NCBI GenBank assembly: GCA_022340345.1
Contig: JAJDOE010000044.1
Coordinates: 1-32,408 of the forward strand
Direction: 5' to 3'
Origin: Gammaproteobacteria bacterium
Lineage (GTDB): Bacteria; Pseudomonadota; Gammaproteobacteria; HyVt-429
DNA length: 32,408 nt
The translations under genes were made by a program, and so were the position numbers. The notes below the pieces were generated by a model. That model was not told the DNA's origin, searched no databases, and saw nothing but the letters and a program-made list of their open reading frames with translations. This document shows positions 15,951-24,790 of this stretch, piece by piece (positions within the stretch are counted from its first letter, which is position 1; each line of letters begins with the position of its first letter).

Positions 15951-17840
15951 ATGCCGGCACGCCTGCGTACCCGCCTGTGGCTGGCATGCCTCCTGGTTGC
16001 CGGTCCCGCGATGGCGGCCGAGCGCCTGCCCTTTCCGGCGGACGTCCTCAATCCTCCCTGGGTGGAGGGCCGGCAGCTGGAACAGACCCTGGATGCCGAT
16101 TCCCTGGCCGTCGCCCACGACCTGCAGTTTCGCGATCAACAGCCACAAAGTGGAATCAACTTCCGCCACCAGGTGGTGGAGGATGCGGGCCGGGCCTATA
16201 AGGCGGTGCATTACGATCACGGCAATGCCGTGGTCGCCGCGGATGTGGACGGTGACGGCCTCCCCGACCTGTACTTTGCTACCCAGCTGGGTGGCAATGC
16301 CCTGTACCGTAACCTCGGCAATGGCCGCTTCGAGGACATCACGGCACGCGCCGGCGTGGCGGTAGCGGATCGTGTTTCGGTAGCCGCGGCATTCGCCGAC
16401 ACCGACAACGACGGCGACCCGGACCTGTTTGTCACCACCGTCAACCAGGGCAACCTGTTGTTCCGCAACGATGGTGACGGGAAATTCACAAACATCAGCG
16501 GCCCGGCGGGCCTGGACCATCGCGGCCACGCCTCCGGCGCGATTTTCCTGGATTACGATCGCGACGGCCTGCTGGACCTGTTCGTCACCCACGTTGGGGT
16601 ATACACCACCGACAAGATCGGACCCGGGGGATACCGGATCGGCCTGAGCGATGGTTTTTCCGGCCAGTTGCATCCGGACCGCTTCGAGACCAGCCGGCTC
16701 TACCACAACCTCGGCGGCAACCGCTTCGCCGACGTTACCCGGTCGGCGGGCATCGAGGACAACAGCTGGAGCGGCGACGCCCACGCCGCCGACCTCAACG
16801 GCGACGGCTGGCCGGATATCTATCTGCTCAACATGCAGGGCCACGACCAGTATTTCGAGAACCAGGCGGGCAAAGGTTTCAAGCGGCGCAGCCGGGAGCT
16901 CTTCCCGGTAACCCCGTGGGGCTCAATGGGCATCCGCATTGCCGATTTTGACAATGACGGCGACCCGGACATTTTCGTAACCGACATGCACACGGACATG
17001 GTGGAAGAACTCCCGCCCGCGCGGGAAAAGGAACGGATGCCCCACAACTACCCGCAGGCCTTCCTCGCTACCGATGGCCGCCACATGCTGGGCAACGCAT
17101 TTTTTCGTAACGCCGGCAACGGAACCTTCCGCGATATCTCGGCGGAAAACGGCGCCGAGACCTTCTGGCCCTGGGGTCTTTCCTCCGGGGATCTGAATGC
17201 GGATGGCTTCGAGGATGTCTTCATAACGGGCAGCATGAACTACCCGTTTCGCTACGGCGTCAACTCGCTGTTGCTCAACGACGCCGGTAAGCGATTCGTG
17301 GATGCCGAGTACCTGCTCGGGGTGGAACCACGACGGGACGGAAAGACCGCAACCCCGTGGTTCGAACTCGATTGCTCCGGCCCAGACCGGACCCATGAAT
17401 TGTGCAAAAACCGTGCCGGAGCCGTTGAGGTGTGGGGCGCCCTTGGCAGCCGGTCCTCGGTGATCCTGGACCTGGACGGAGATGGCGACCTGGATATCGT
17501 CACCAACGAGTTCGGCAGTGTGCCGCAGGTGCTGGTGAGCGATCTGGCGCAACGCCGGCCGCGGCTCAATTACCTGGCGGTACGGCTGGAAGGGAAAAAA
17601 TCCAATCGCGATGGACTCGGAGCGCGCGTGCAGCTGGAGACCGACCGGGGCCGCTACGTTCGCTTTGCCGATGGCAAGAGCGGCTACCTGGGTTTCAGTT
17701 CGATGCCGCTGTACTTCGGGCTGGCGGCGGATGAAAAAGCCGTTCGCCTGGAGATCACCTGGCCGTCCGGTGTCCGCCAGTCGCTGGATGCCCCCATCGA
17801 TACCCGAAAGACCCACCGAATCGTTGAAGCGGGCGGCTAA
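15951..17840 (+). CDS. Exported FG-GAP/VCBS repeat protein with ASPIC/UnbV C-terminus (CRTAC1-like)
   Basis: This 629-residue protein begins with a Sec signal peptide (MPARLRTRLWLACLLVAGPAMA, cleavage likely after residue 22), so it is periplasmic or exported. The body is a beta-propeller of FG-GAP/VCBS repeats with at least seven calcium-type loops: DVDGDGLPD, DTDNDGDPD, DYDRDGLLD, DLNGDGWPD, DFDNDGDPD, DLNADGFED and DLDGDGDLD. The end (GLGARVQLETDRGRYVR, FGLAADEKAVRLEITWPSGVRQSLD) is an ASPIC/UnbV domain as in CRTAC1-type proteins. Such proteins are usually thought to bind ligands or partners; I see no catalytic motif. ATG 15951 is preferred as it yields the signal peptide. The TPR gene overlaps its 3' end. 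Confidence 0.9.
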   Translation: MPARLRTRLWLACLLVAGPAMAAERLPFPADVLNPPWVEGRQLEQTLDADSLAVAHDLQFRDQQPQSGINFRHQVVEDAGRAYKAVHYDHGNAVVAADVDGDGLPDLYFATQLGGNALYRNLGNGRFEDITARAGVAVADRVSVAAAFADTDNDGDPDLFVTTVNQGNLLFRNDGDGKFTNISGPAGLDHRGHASGAIFLDYDRDGLLDLFVTHVGVYTTDKIGPGGYRIGLSDGFSGQLHPDRFETSRLYHNLGGNRFADVTRSAGIEDNSWSGDAHAADLNGDGWPDIYLLNMQGHDQYFENQAGKGFKRRSRELFPVTPWGSMGIRIADFDNDGDPDIFVTDMHTDMVEELPPAREKERMPHNYPQAFLATDGRHMLGNAFFRNAGNGTFRDISAENGAETFWPWGLSSGDLNADGFEDVFITGSMNYPFRYGVNSLLLNDAGKRFVDAEYLLGVEPRRDGKTATPWFELDCSGPDRTHELCKNRAGAVEVWGALGSRSSVILDLDGDGDLDIVTNEFGSVPQVLVSDLAQRRPRLNYLAVRLEGKKSNRDGLGARVQLETDRGRYVRFADGKSGYLGFSSMPLYFGLAADEKAVRLEITWPSGVRQSLDAPIDTRKTHRIVEAGG

Positions 17841-19383
17841 TCCGCACCGCTGGCCGGCCCTGCTGCTGGCGCTGTTTCTGGCACCGGCCGCCGTCGCCGG
17901 GGAACTGCGCAGTCCGGAGCACCCCGACCCGGCGGCGTTCGACCCCGCCATGCGCGCCGCGGTGGCCGAAGCCCGCGGGCAACTGCAGGACGCGGCCGGG
18001 TGGGCGCGGCTCGGCAGTCTGTATCTGCTGGTGCATGCCAACGCGGCCGCTGCGGATGCCCTGCACAACGCCGCCACCCTGGAGCCACGGGAATTTCGCT
18101 GGCCCTACCTGGAAGGTATTGCACTGCACCGCGCGGGACAGGCGGCCGCCGCCCGCCATGCCTGGCAGTCGGCCCTGACGCGCGACCCGAACTATGCACC
18201 GCTGCGCTTGCGGCTGGCGCGCAGCGCGCTGGAGGCGGGACACACCGACGCGGCGCAGGATTTCCTGGCCGACGCCCGGGCGACCGCTACCGGGCAGGAA
18301 CTGGCCGGCGAAATTGCCCTGGCACGGGGCCAGGTCAAGGAGGCGGTAACGGCGTTCACCCGGGCGCTGGAGCTGGCACCCCAGGCGAACTGGCTGCACG
18401 TTCGCCTCGCGGTCGCCTACGGAAAGGCCGGAGACAAGCAAAAAGCCCGCGAGCACCTGAAGGCACGCGGAACCCGGCGCCCGGAGATCAGCGACCCGGT
18501 GTTGGAGGCGGTGAGCGCGGCGCGACCGCGTGACGTGGCCAGCTTCCTGGAGGAGGCCCATGCCGCGTTGTCCAGGAACCACCGTTACAGCGCCCTGCTC
18601 GCCTTTCAGGCCGCAGTCCGCATGGATCCCCGCTCCGTACCGGCGTTACTGGGAATCGCCGGCCTGAGCCTTGGCGCGGGACGAAAGGCGGAGGCGCTGG
18701 GGTATCTCCAGCGCGCGCTCGAGATCGAACCGGGTTCCGCGGAGGCCCATTTCTATGCCGGCCTGATCCAGGAAAGCAACGGCGCGGCAGCCAGGGCGGA
18801 GTCCCACTATGTCCGCGCGCTGCCGCGGGAATCGGCCCGCTACCGGCTGGCGCGCCTGCTGCTGCGCCTGGGTCGCGCCGCCGAGGCCCTGCCGCACCTG
18901 GAGGTGCTGACGGCCGAAAAAAGCGCCACCGCCGTTCGCTTCTACTGGCTTGGACTGGCGCATTTGGCGATGGGGAATTGCGCAGGCGCCGCCGCCGCTC
19001 TCGACGCCGCCCACGCCCGGGACGCGAACAGCGGCGAAGTGATCGCGGCACGGGTGCGTGTGCATTCCAGTTGCGCGCCACTGGACGGGCCGGCGCGCGC
19101 CCGCCTGCTTGCGCAGGCACAGCGTCTCTACCAGGCGCGTCCGGACGCCGGCGATGCGGAAACCCTGGCAATGGCGCTGGCGGCCGCGGGCGAGTTCGAC
19201 AAGGCGCTCCGCTACCAACAGCAGGCGCTGGCCGCCACGGCGCCGGAAGCGCCCCAGCGGCCTTTCCTGGCGGCCAACCTGGCGCGCTATGCCCGGGGCG
19301 AGACCGCGATTGCCCCCTACGAAAAGGATTCTCTGCGCCTGCGCCCACCCGCGGACCAGTACTCGTCGCCGCCGGCGCCCTGA
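17788..19383 (+). CDS. Exported tetratricopeptide-repeat protein
   Basis: From ATG 17788 the protein has 531 residues with a hydrophobic export signal (WPALLLALFLAPAAVAG, about residues 22-38) after a basic KRAANPHR stretch. A TTG at 17824 would give a shorter n-region and is an alternative start. The rest is a long array of degenerate TPR helices, for example GWARLGSLYLLVHANAAAADA, AVTAFTRALELAPQANWLHV, EALGYLQRALEIEPGSAEAHF and EALPHLEVL, implying a protein-binding scaffold in the periplasm. It overlaps the FG-GAP gene by 53 bases in another frame, so the two are probably translated together. No enzyme motif is visible. The 69 bases to the convergent methyltransferase contain no convincing terminator. 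Confidence 0.85.
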   Translation: MPPSIPERPTESLKRAANPHRWPALLLALFLAPAAVAGELRSPEHPDPAAFDPAMRAAVAEARGQLQDAAGWARLGSLYLLVHANAAAADALHNAATLEPREFRWPYLEGIALHRAGQAAAARHAWQSALTRDPNYAPLRLRLARSALEAGHTDAAQDFLADARATATGQELAGEIALARGQVKEAVTAFTRALELAPQANWLHVRLAVAYGKAGDKQKAREHLKARGTRRPEISDPVLEAVSAARPRDVASFLEEAHAALSRNHRYSALLAFQAAVRMDPRSVPALLGIAGLSLGAGRKAEALGYLQRALEIEPGSAEAHFYAGLIQESNGAAARAESHYVRALPRESARYRLARLLLRLGRAAEALPHLEVLTAEKSATAVRFYWLGLAHLAMGNCAGAAAALDAAHARDANSGEVIAARVRVHSSCAPLDGPARARLLAQAQRLYQARPDAGDAETLAMALAAAGEFDKALRYQQQALAATAPEAPQRPFLAANLARYARGETAIAPYEKDSLRLRPPADQYSSPPAP

Positions 19384-19452
19384 CGCTGAATCTGGATCTG
19401 GGCCTGGGCCAAACCCGAAGACCGGGTGGCGGAGCGCGGCCGCGCCGCGATC

Positions 19453-20556
19453 CTATTTCCGCCCCGGCTCTTCTCCATCGACGGCCGGCCGATAGAAGCC
19501 CGGATCCTTAACGCCCCAGAATCCTACCCGCCATTCGCACACTCCCTGAACGGCAATTTCCTGTTCGCGCAGCACCGGGAAAATTTCGTGTTCGCTCCAG
19601 GTGTCATCCCAGGTATTGATCCAGGAATCGTAGTTGTTGATGTAACGGTAGGACCGGTCCGGGTGCTTCGAGGTGCCAATGAAGAAATTCAGAACCTGTC
19701 CCAGCACCGGCGTACGGTTGATGGCATACCAGGGACGCGAAGAAACCAGCCGGATAAACCCCAGCCGGACCCGGTGCGGTACAAGCCGCAGTATTTTCTT
19801 GCCCAGCCAGAAAAACTTCAGGTGCAACACCTCCGCCATGCTGCGGGTCCAGCTCGCGACCCTGCGTCCCTTTTCCTTGACCTCCGACGCAACCACGGTG
19901 GAAGCATAAACCCAGATATTCAGCTGACCACCGGCTTTCAATACCCCGCAGGCATTGCGGATGGCCTGCAGGGTATTCCCGGTGTGCATCAGCACTCCGA
20001 GTGAGAAAACGTAGTCAAAGGTATTCGGCGGGAACGGCAGCGCAAACACGCTCCCCTGCACAAACAGAATTTTTCCACGCAATTCCGGGAAGCGCTCCAG
20101 AACCAGGCCACGGAAGATATCGACACCGCGGGTCAGGTCCATGGAGACCACCTTGCGCGGTCCGTATTCCTGCGCCAGTCGCACACTGTATTGCCCGATC
20201 CCACAGCCGATATCCAGCACCACACGATTCGTGGCGTGACGGAACGCTGCCCCTCCATAGGCATTGCGGTCAAACAGGTCGTTGATGGCATGGGCCGGAT
20301 CGGATTTGTCCATGATCCAGTAGTTCAGTGCCTCTCCCGCGTCGATCTGTGTCCACTTGTAATCCCAGGTGGGGTTGTAATCGGAGTCCGCGAATCGTGG
20401 TATACCATTGCGAATCGGATACCGCTGCCCGGTTGCAGCACTACGCAATTCGCCTTCGAGGATTTCAGAATCCGCATCCTGTTGGTCGATGGAAGAAATC
20501 TCCAGGGGCTCCCCCGTCGCGGGGCAGCAAAGCAGATTCAGATCCGACTTATACAT
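19453..20556 (-). CDS. SAM-dependent methyltransferase with Trm112-like N-terminus
   Basis: This 367-residue protein starts with a Trm112/zinc-ribbon-like segment (LLCCPATGEP near residue 8 and QRYPIRNGIPRF near 45). A class I Rossmann methyltransferase domain follows: motif I VVLDIGCGIGQYS (112-124), acidic MDLTRGVD, and FDYVFSLGVLMHTGN as motif IV. The last 130 residues (FWLGKKILRLVPHRVRLG, YRYINNYDSWINTWDD) look like an accessory cap. Such fusions often act on small metabolites or sugars; the substrate is unknown. It sits beside and diverges from a flippase-sulfotransferase-glycosyltransferase set, so a glycan or lipid substrate is plausible. ATG 20556 gives the conserved start, though no good ribosome binding site is seen. 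Parts of the gene look less GC-rich than its neighbours. Confidence 0.85.
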   Translation of the reverse strand: MYKSDLNLLCCPATGEPLEISSIDQQDADSEILEGELRSAATGQRYPIRNGIPRFADSDYNPTWDYKWTQIDAGEALNYWIMDKSDPAHAINDLFDRNAYGGAAFRHATNRVVLDIGCGIGQYSVRLAQEYGPRKVVSMDLTRGVDIFRGLVLERFPELRGKILFVQGSVFALPFPPNTFDYVFSLGVLMHTGNTLQAIRNACGVLKAGGQLNIWVYASTVVASEVKEKGRRVASWTRSMAEVLHLKFFWLGKKILRLVPHRVRLGFIRLVSSRPWYAINRTPVLGQVLNFFIGTSKHPDRSYRYINNYDSWINTWDDTWSEHEIFPVLREQEIAVQGVCEWRVGFWGVKDPGFYRPAVDGEEPGRK

Positions 20557-20624
20557 ATGAAAACCCGGCAAACAGCAGTGGGAGCGGCAAGCGGCGGAAC
20601 CCGGTTGGCAAATCCGGCTCAGCG

Positions 20625-21932
20625 ATGAAACCCGACACCTCGATAAGCCCACTGGCCCTGGCGAAGACGCTCCGCCAGGGCGCGGCCGCCGGCATGCTCG
20701 CCCGCCTCGCCGCCGCAGGCCTTGCCCTGTTGGTGCAAATCGTGCTCGCACGGGTACTGGGCGTACCCGCATACGGGCAATATGTATTCATCATCGCGTG
20801 GGTAATGATACTAGCAAAACTCGCGACACTCGGATTCGACACCTCTCTGGTGCGCTTCGCGGCCGCCTATTCCGAAACCGACGATTTTGCCGCTCTCAAG
20901 GGCCTCTGGCGCTGGAGCAACCTGCTGGTGACCGGTACCGCCGCGAGCGTGCTCGCGGCGCTCGCCATCCTGGTTGCCGGCAATGCCACGCTTTCCTTTT
21001 CCCCGGCGGAATACGCCGGGCTGGCGCTCATCCCGCTGCTGGCGCTGACCGCCCTGCGACAGGCCCTGATGCAGTCTCAGCAACGGGTGGTGCGGGCGCT
21101 GCTACCGGACAGCTTCCTGCGCCCGCTGCTGCTGCTGGCGGCCATCGCGGTCTGGGTATGGGTTCTCGGGTACCGACCGGACCTGAGCGATGTGCTGAGC
21201 GTACAGGTTGCCGCCGCAGCCGCCTCGCTGGTGCTGGGATCGCTGATGGTGGTGAACATGACGCGCCGGCGGCTGGCTTCCCGCGAAGCCGAGTATCGCG
21301 GTCGGGAATGGCTGCGGACTTCGATCCCCCTGCTGGTCACCAGTTCGCTGGTGCTGATCCAGAACCAGACCGACGTGCTGATGCTGGGCCTGTTGGCGGA
21401 CCGGGCGCATTCGGGTATCTACGCGGTTTCCGCGCGCCTGTCGGAGACCGTCACCTATGGCATTGTGGCCGTGAACGCGATCTTCGCGCCGCTGTGCGCG
21501 GGGCTGTATGCCCGTGGCGAACGCGAGGACCTGCAGCAGCTCATGCGCCGTGCGGCGCGGACCGGTTTCCTGCTGGCCGCGGTAATCAGCCTGTTGCTGT
21601 TGGCGCTGGCAAAACCCGTGCTCGGGCTTTTCGGCCCGGTGTTCGTCACCGGCTTCGCGGTGCTGGGGATCCTGCTTCTTGGCCAGCTTTTCAGCGCCGG
21701 GGCAGGTTCCGTTGGCATGATCATGGCGATGACCCGCCACCAGGTAACGCTGGCGTGGTTGTCGTCCGGAAGCCTGGTGCTGAATATCCTCCTCAACGCT
21801 TTGCTGATTCCGCTCTGGGATATGACGGGCGCTGCGATCGCTACCACCGTCAGCACCATAGCCTGGAACCTCGGCGGTACCATTTTTCTCGCCCGCCGGG
21901 AGCGTCTGCACTCATCGGTACTTCCATCATGA
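20625..21932 (+). CDS. Polysaccharide flippase (Wzx/MATE-like, MVF superfamily)
   Basis: The 435-residue integral membrane protein has about 12 hydrophobic helices. It opens with the typical flippase pattern ALAKTLRQGAAAGMLARLAAAG, VQIVLARVLGVPAYGQYVF and LATLGFDTSLVRFAAAY. LVLIQNQTDVLMLGLLADRAHSGIYAVSARLSE is the usual repeat-two signature. Family members move lipid-linked saccharides across the inner membrane. Start is ATG 20625; upstream in-frame codons (to 20328) are antisense to the methyltransferase. The 68 bases between the divergent starts contain no clear promoter. The sulfotransferase begins inside its stop codon (ATGA). Confidence 0.92.
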   Translation: MKPDTSISPLALAKTLRQGAAAGMLARLAAAGLALLVQIVLARVLGVPAYGQYVFIIAWVMILAKLATLGFDTSLVRFAAAYSETDDFAALKGLWRWSNLLVTGTAASVLAALAILVAGNATLSFSPAEYAGLALIPLLALTALRQALMQSQQRVVRALLPDSFLRPLLLLAAIAVWVWVLGYRPDLSDVLSVQVAAAAASLVLGSLMVVNMTRRRLASREAEYRGREWLRTSIPLLVTSSLVLIQNQTDVLMLGLLADRAHSGIYAVSARLSETVTYGIVAVNAIFAPLCAGLYARGEREDLQQLMRRAARTGFLLAAVISLLLLALAKPVLGLFGPVFVTGFAVLGILLLGQLFSAGAGSVGMIMAMTRHQVTLAWLSSGSLVLNILLNALLIPLWDMTGAAIATTVSTIAWNLGGTIFLARRERLHSSVLPS

Positions 21933-22855
21933 TCCGGCGGCCCGGATTTTTCGTGATCGGTGCACCCAAGTGCGGCACCACCGCCCTGTGCCACTATCTG
22001 GAACAACACCCGCAGGTCTGTTTTTCCCACGGCAAGGAGCCCAGCTACTTCTGTACCGACCTTCCGGCGTTGCGCCTTTCCACGACCGAACCGGAATACC
22101 TGGCAAAGGAATTCGCCCACTGCGGTTCCCATCACTCGATAGCCGGAGAAGGATCGGTGCTGTACCTGTTTTCGCGGGAGGCGGTGCCGAACATCAACCG
22201 CTTCGATGCGGATTCCCGATTCCTTGTCATGTTGCGCAATCCGGTCGACGCGGTGTACTCCTACCACGCGCAACAGGTGTACAACCTGGACGAGGACGTG
22301 GCGGATTTCGAAACTGCCTGGAATCTGCAGGAGCAGCGCCGCCAGGGCGCACGGCTGCCTGCCACCTGCCGCGACCGGCAGCTTCTGATGTACCGGGACA
22401 TCACCCGCTTCGGCGAGCAGGTCCAGCGCCTGTTCGAACAGGTGCCCCGGCGCCGGGTGCACGTGATCCTCTACGAGGATTTCGCCCGCGATACGGAGAC
22501 CTGTTACGCCCGGGTGCTGGAGTTTCTTTCGCTGCCCAGGAAATTTCCGGCGAGCTTCCCGGTGATCAACCCCAACAAGCGAGTCCGCAGCCGGGTGCTG
22601 GCACGGATTGCCACCCGCCCCCCTCGCTGGGCGCAGGGCCTGGCCCGCCAGGTCCAGCGCCTGACCGGCCGGCACCGGCTGGGGGTGTCCCAGGCCCTTG
22701 CCAGCCTGGTCGATCGTTTCAATCGCGTGGAGGCACCACGCCAGCCCATGCCGCAGGCGCTGCGGGCACGCCTGGTCGATGAATTTCGCGATGACATTGG
22801 CCTGCTGCAGGACCTGCTGGAGCGGGACCTGAACCACTGGCTGGACCCGGAATGA
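21929..22855 (+). CDS. PAPS-dependent sulfotransferase
   Basis: The 308-residue soluble enzyme would move a sulfate group from 3'-phosphoadenosine 5'-phosphosulfate to an acceptor. The 5'-phosphosulfate loop IGAPKCGTTALCHYL starts at residue 10. The 3'-phosphate motif FLVMLRNPVDAVYSYH has R103 and S111 in the conserved positions, and HVILYEDFARDT is the typical following strand. The C-terminal 100 residues are basic with RVRSRVLARI. The pattern is that of the carbohydrate (heparan/GlcNAc-type) sulfotransferase family, so a sugar acceptor is inferred. The start overlaps the flippase stop and the end overlaps the glycosyltransferase start (both ATGA), indicating a coupled set. Confidence 0.92.
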   Translation: MIRRPGFFVIGAPKCGTTALCHYLEQHPQVCFSHGKEPSYFCTDLPALRLSTTEPEYLAKEFAHCGSHHSIAGEGSVLYLFSREAVPNINRFDADSRFLVMLRNPVDAVYSYHAQQVYNLDEDVADFETAWNLQEQRRQGARLPATCRDRQLLMYRDITRFGEQVQRLFEQVPRRRVHVILYEDFARDTETCYARVLEFLSLPRKFPASFPVINPNKRVRSRVLARIATRPPRWAQGLARQVQRLTGRHRLGVSQALASLVDRFNRVEAPRQPMPQALRARLVDEFRDDIGLLQDLLERDLNHWLDPE

Positions 22856-24021
22856 AGATCCTGGTCATCAGCAACCTGCCGCCCTGGGCACCCGGCGGCG
22901 CCGAAACCCAGGCCTTGAAACTCTCCCGGGAGTGGAAGCGCATGGGACACGAGGTGGTGGTCGCCGGGCAACTGCTCCCGGACCGCACCATGGAGGTCGA
23001 TGGCGCCACCATCGAGCTGCGGCATATCCCTTTCATCAACTGGAGCCGCCCACTACGGGCGCTAAGCTACGTGGCGGGTCTGGGATGGTTTATCCTGCGG
23101 CACCACCGCCAGTTCGACATCGTCTACTGCCGTTTCGTGCGCGAGGCCGCGGTGGTCCTCAGCCTGCTCAAGCACTACCTGGGTCTGCGATTTCGCCTGG
23201 TGGCGTGCAGCGCCTGCGCCCTGCACACCGGTTGCGCCCAGTTCCTGCTGGATCTTCCACTGTCCGGAAAGATCATTGCGGCGCTGGACTCCGCTGCGGA
23301 TGCGATCAACAACATTTCCGCCAAAACCGGGGAAGAGCTGGCGGCAATAGGCCTGGACGACAGCAAGTTCACCTACATCGGTAACGGCACCGAGCTGCCG
23401 CCGGAGGTGCGGCGTTTTGACAGCGGCGCGCCACTGCGGCTGGTTTGTGTGTCGCGCCTTGCCTTCAACAAGGGGCACCGTACCCTGCTGGACGCCCTGG
23501 CGGAATTGCAACGGGGCGGCACTGCCATCGACATGACCCTGATCGGCGATGGCCCGGAACGCGCAGCACTGCAAGCCCGAACGGCGGAACTGGGCCTGGA
23601 AGACGTGGTGCATTTCCGCGGGTTTGTCGACAACCGCGAATTGTTTCCGGCCTTGCTCGAATACGACGTGTTTGTGCTTCCGTCGGACAGCGAGGGCTTT
23701 GCGACGGTGGTGATCGAGGCGATGGCCTGCGGCCTGCCGGTGGTGGTGACCCGTTCCGGCGGGCCCGAATATTTTGTCGATGACCAGGTGGGCCGCACCT
23801 GCCGGACAAGGAATTCCGCGGATTTGGCACAGGCCATCCGCGCGGTGTTGCAACTGCCGCCGGGCGAACTCGCTCGCCTCGGGCGCAACGGCCGCCAGCG
23901 GGTGCGTGAGCACTTTGAGATTAGCCGGGTGGCGGAGCGCTATATCGCGCTGTTCGAGGGCATCCTGGGGGGCGAGCGGATCGGCGAACAACCGGTGGTG
24001 TTCGACGACCGTCGCGGTTAG
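22852..24021 (+). CDS. GT4-family glycosyltransferase
   Basis: This 389-residue GT-B fold enzyme opens with MKILVISNLPPWAPGGAETQ, the glycine-rich GT4 start. It carries the donor-binding half LVCVSRLAFNKGHRTLLDA (about 197-215), IGDGPERAAL, and the signature LPSDSEGFATVVIEAMACG with the E-x7-E pair E281 and E289. It should be a retaining transferase using a nucleotide sugar; donor and acceptor are not readable. The start overlaps the sulfotransferase stop by four bases. The gene ends the flippase-sulfotransferase-transferase set. The 175 bases to the convergent methyltransferase hold nothing I can support. Confidence 0.94.
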   Translation: MKILVISNLPPWAPGGAETQALKLSREWKRMGHEVVVAGQLLPDRTMEVDGATIELRHIPFINWSRPLRALSYVAGLGWFILRHHRQFDIVYCRFVREAAVVLSLLKHYLGLRFRLVACSACALHTGCAQFLLDLPLSGKIIAALDSAADAINNISAKTGEELAAIGLDDSKFTYIGNGTELPPEVRRFDSGAPLRLVCVSRLAFNKGHRTLLDALAELQRGGTAIDMTLIGDGPERAALQARTAELGLEDVVHFRGFVDNRELFPALLEYDVFVLPSDSEGFATVVIEAMACGLPVVVTRSGGPEYFVDDQVGRTCRTRNSADLAQAIRAVLQLPPGELARLGRNGRQRVREHFEISRVAERYIALFEGILGGERIGEQPVVFDDRRG

Positions 24022-24196
24022 CGGTCCGGCGGCAGGCCAGCGCATCCTCCTCCCCGCAGCGACCCAGGGGACCGCCAGCAGCAGCGCCCCGCTGACGATC
24101 ATGGCGCCGGCACGGCGCACCACCGGTGCTACCGTGATCGAACCCGAGTTGACCGCGGAACACTCCCTTGCATACCGGCACTCCTCCCGGACAAGC

Positions 24197-24778
24197 CTAA
24201 CGGCGGATCAGGAACTGGCTGTCCAGGACCTCCAGCCGCTCTGACAGCCCGCTCTCGCGAAGGAAGTCCGCCACGGCCCGCCGCACCGGAAACCCATCCG
24301 CCTCTCCCCAGTGGTAATCGTCGCCCGCGATGATGCCGCCAGGCCGGACCCGGGCCAGGCATTGGCGCAGGTCCTCAAGCACGAATTCGTAGTAGTGGTT
24401 CCCGTCGATGTATACCCAGTCGAAGAATCCATCCGGAAACTCCCGCAGGGCATCTTCGGATTTTCCCCGGTGCAGCACCACTTCCGGGAAGGCGTGAAAC
24501 CGGTCGCGCACGCCTTCACAAATACGATCCATGTCCGCCTGGTTCCCCGCCACGGCGCCTCCGTACATGCGTTCGGGAAACTCGCCCTGGAACTCCCAGG
24601 GGTCGATCAGGTGCAACTCCCTGGGCGCGGTGTGGCGTCGAATCAGATCGCTGAAGTCTCCCTTCCACACGCCGATTTCCGCACACACGGCTTGTTTCGG
24701 CATGCGTGCCAGCAGTTCGAGGCGCGGATCGCGCCGCGCGCCAAGGAACCGCAGCGCTCGCCGCAGGATTTCTATCAA
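24197..24778 (-). CDS. Small class I SAM methyltransferase
   Basis: The 193-residue protein has the Methyltransf_24-like core: motif I AVCAEIGVWKGDFSDLI (30-46), acidic LHLIDPWEF, the motif IV region FFDWVYIDGNHYYEFV (about 118-133), and PGGIIAGDDYHW. In this family the DGNH/DDY residues often bind a metal and act on small hydroxylated or sugar substrates, but the substrate here is unknown. It starts 12 bases after the parC stop on the same strand, so it may be read through from the par genes. It also faces the glycosyltransferase gene, so a role in surface-glycan modification is equally possible. Confidence 0.88.
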   Translation of the reverse strand: MIEILRRALRFLGARRDPRLELLARMPKQAVCAEIGVWKGDFSDLIRRHTAPRELHLIDPWEFQGEFPERMYGGAVAGNQADMDRICEGVRDRFHAFPEVVLHRGKSEDALREFPDGFFDWVYIDGNHYYEFVLEDLRQCLARVRPGGIIAGDDYHWGEADGFPVRRAVADFLRESGLSERLEVLDSQFLIRR

Positions 24779-24790
24779 TGTCTCACAGAC

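Noticed and set aside
23062-24123. Minus-strand frame starting with a hydrophobic, signal-like segment (MIVSGALLLAVPWVAAG)
   Set aside because: After the first 30 residues it runs antisense through the GT4 gene with shadow-like composition, and no ribosome binding site is seen. A short remnant gene at 24022-24123 cannot be excluded but has no support.
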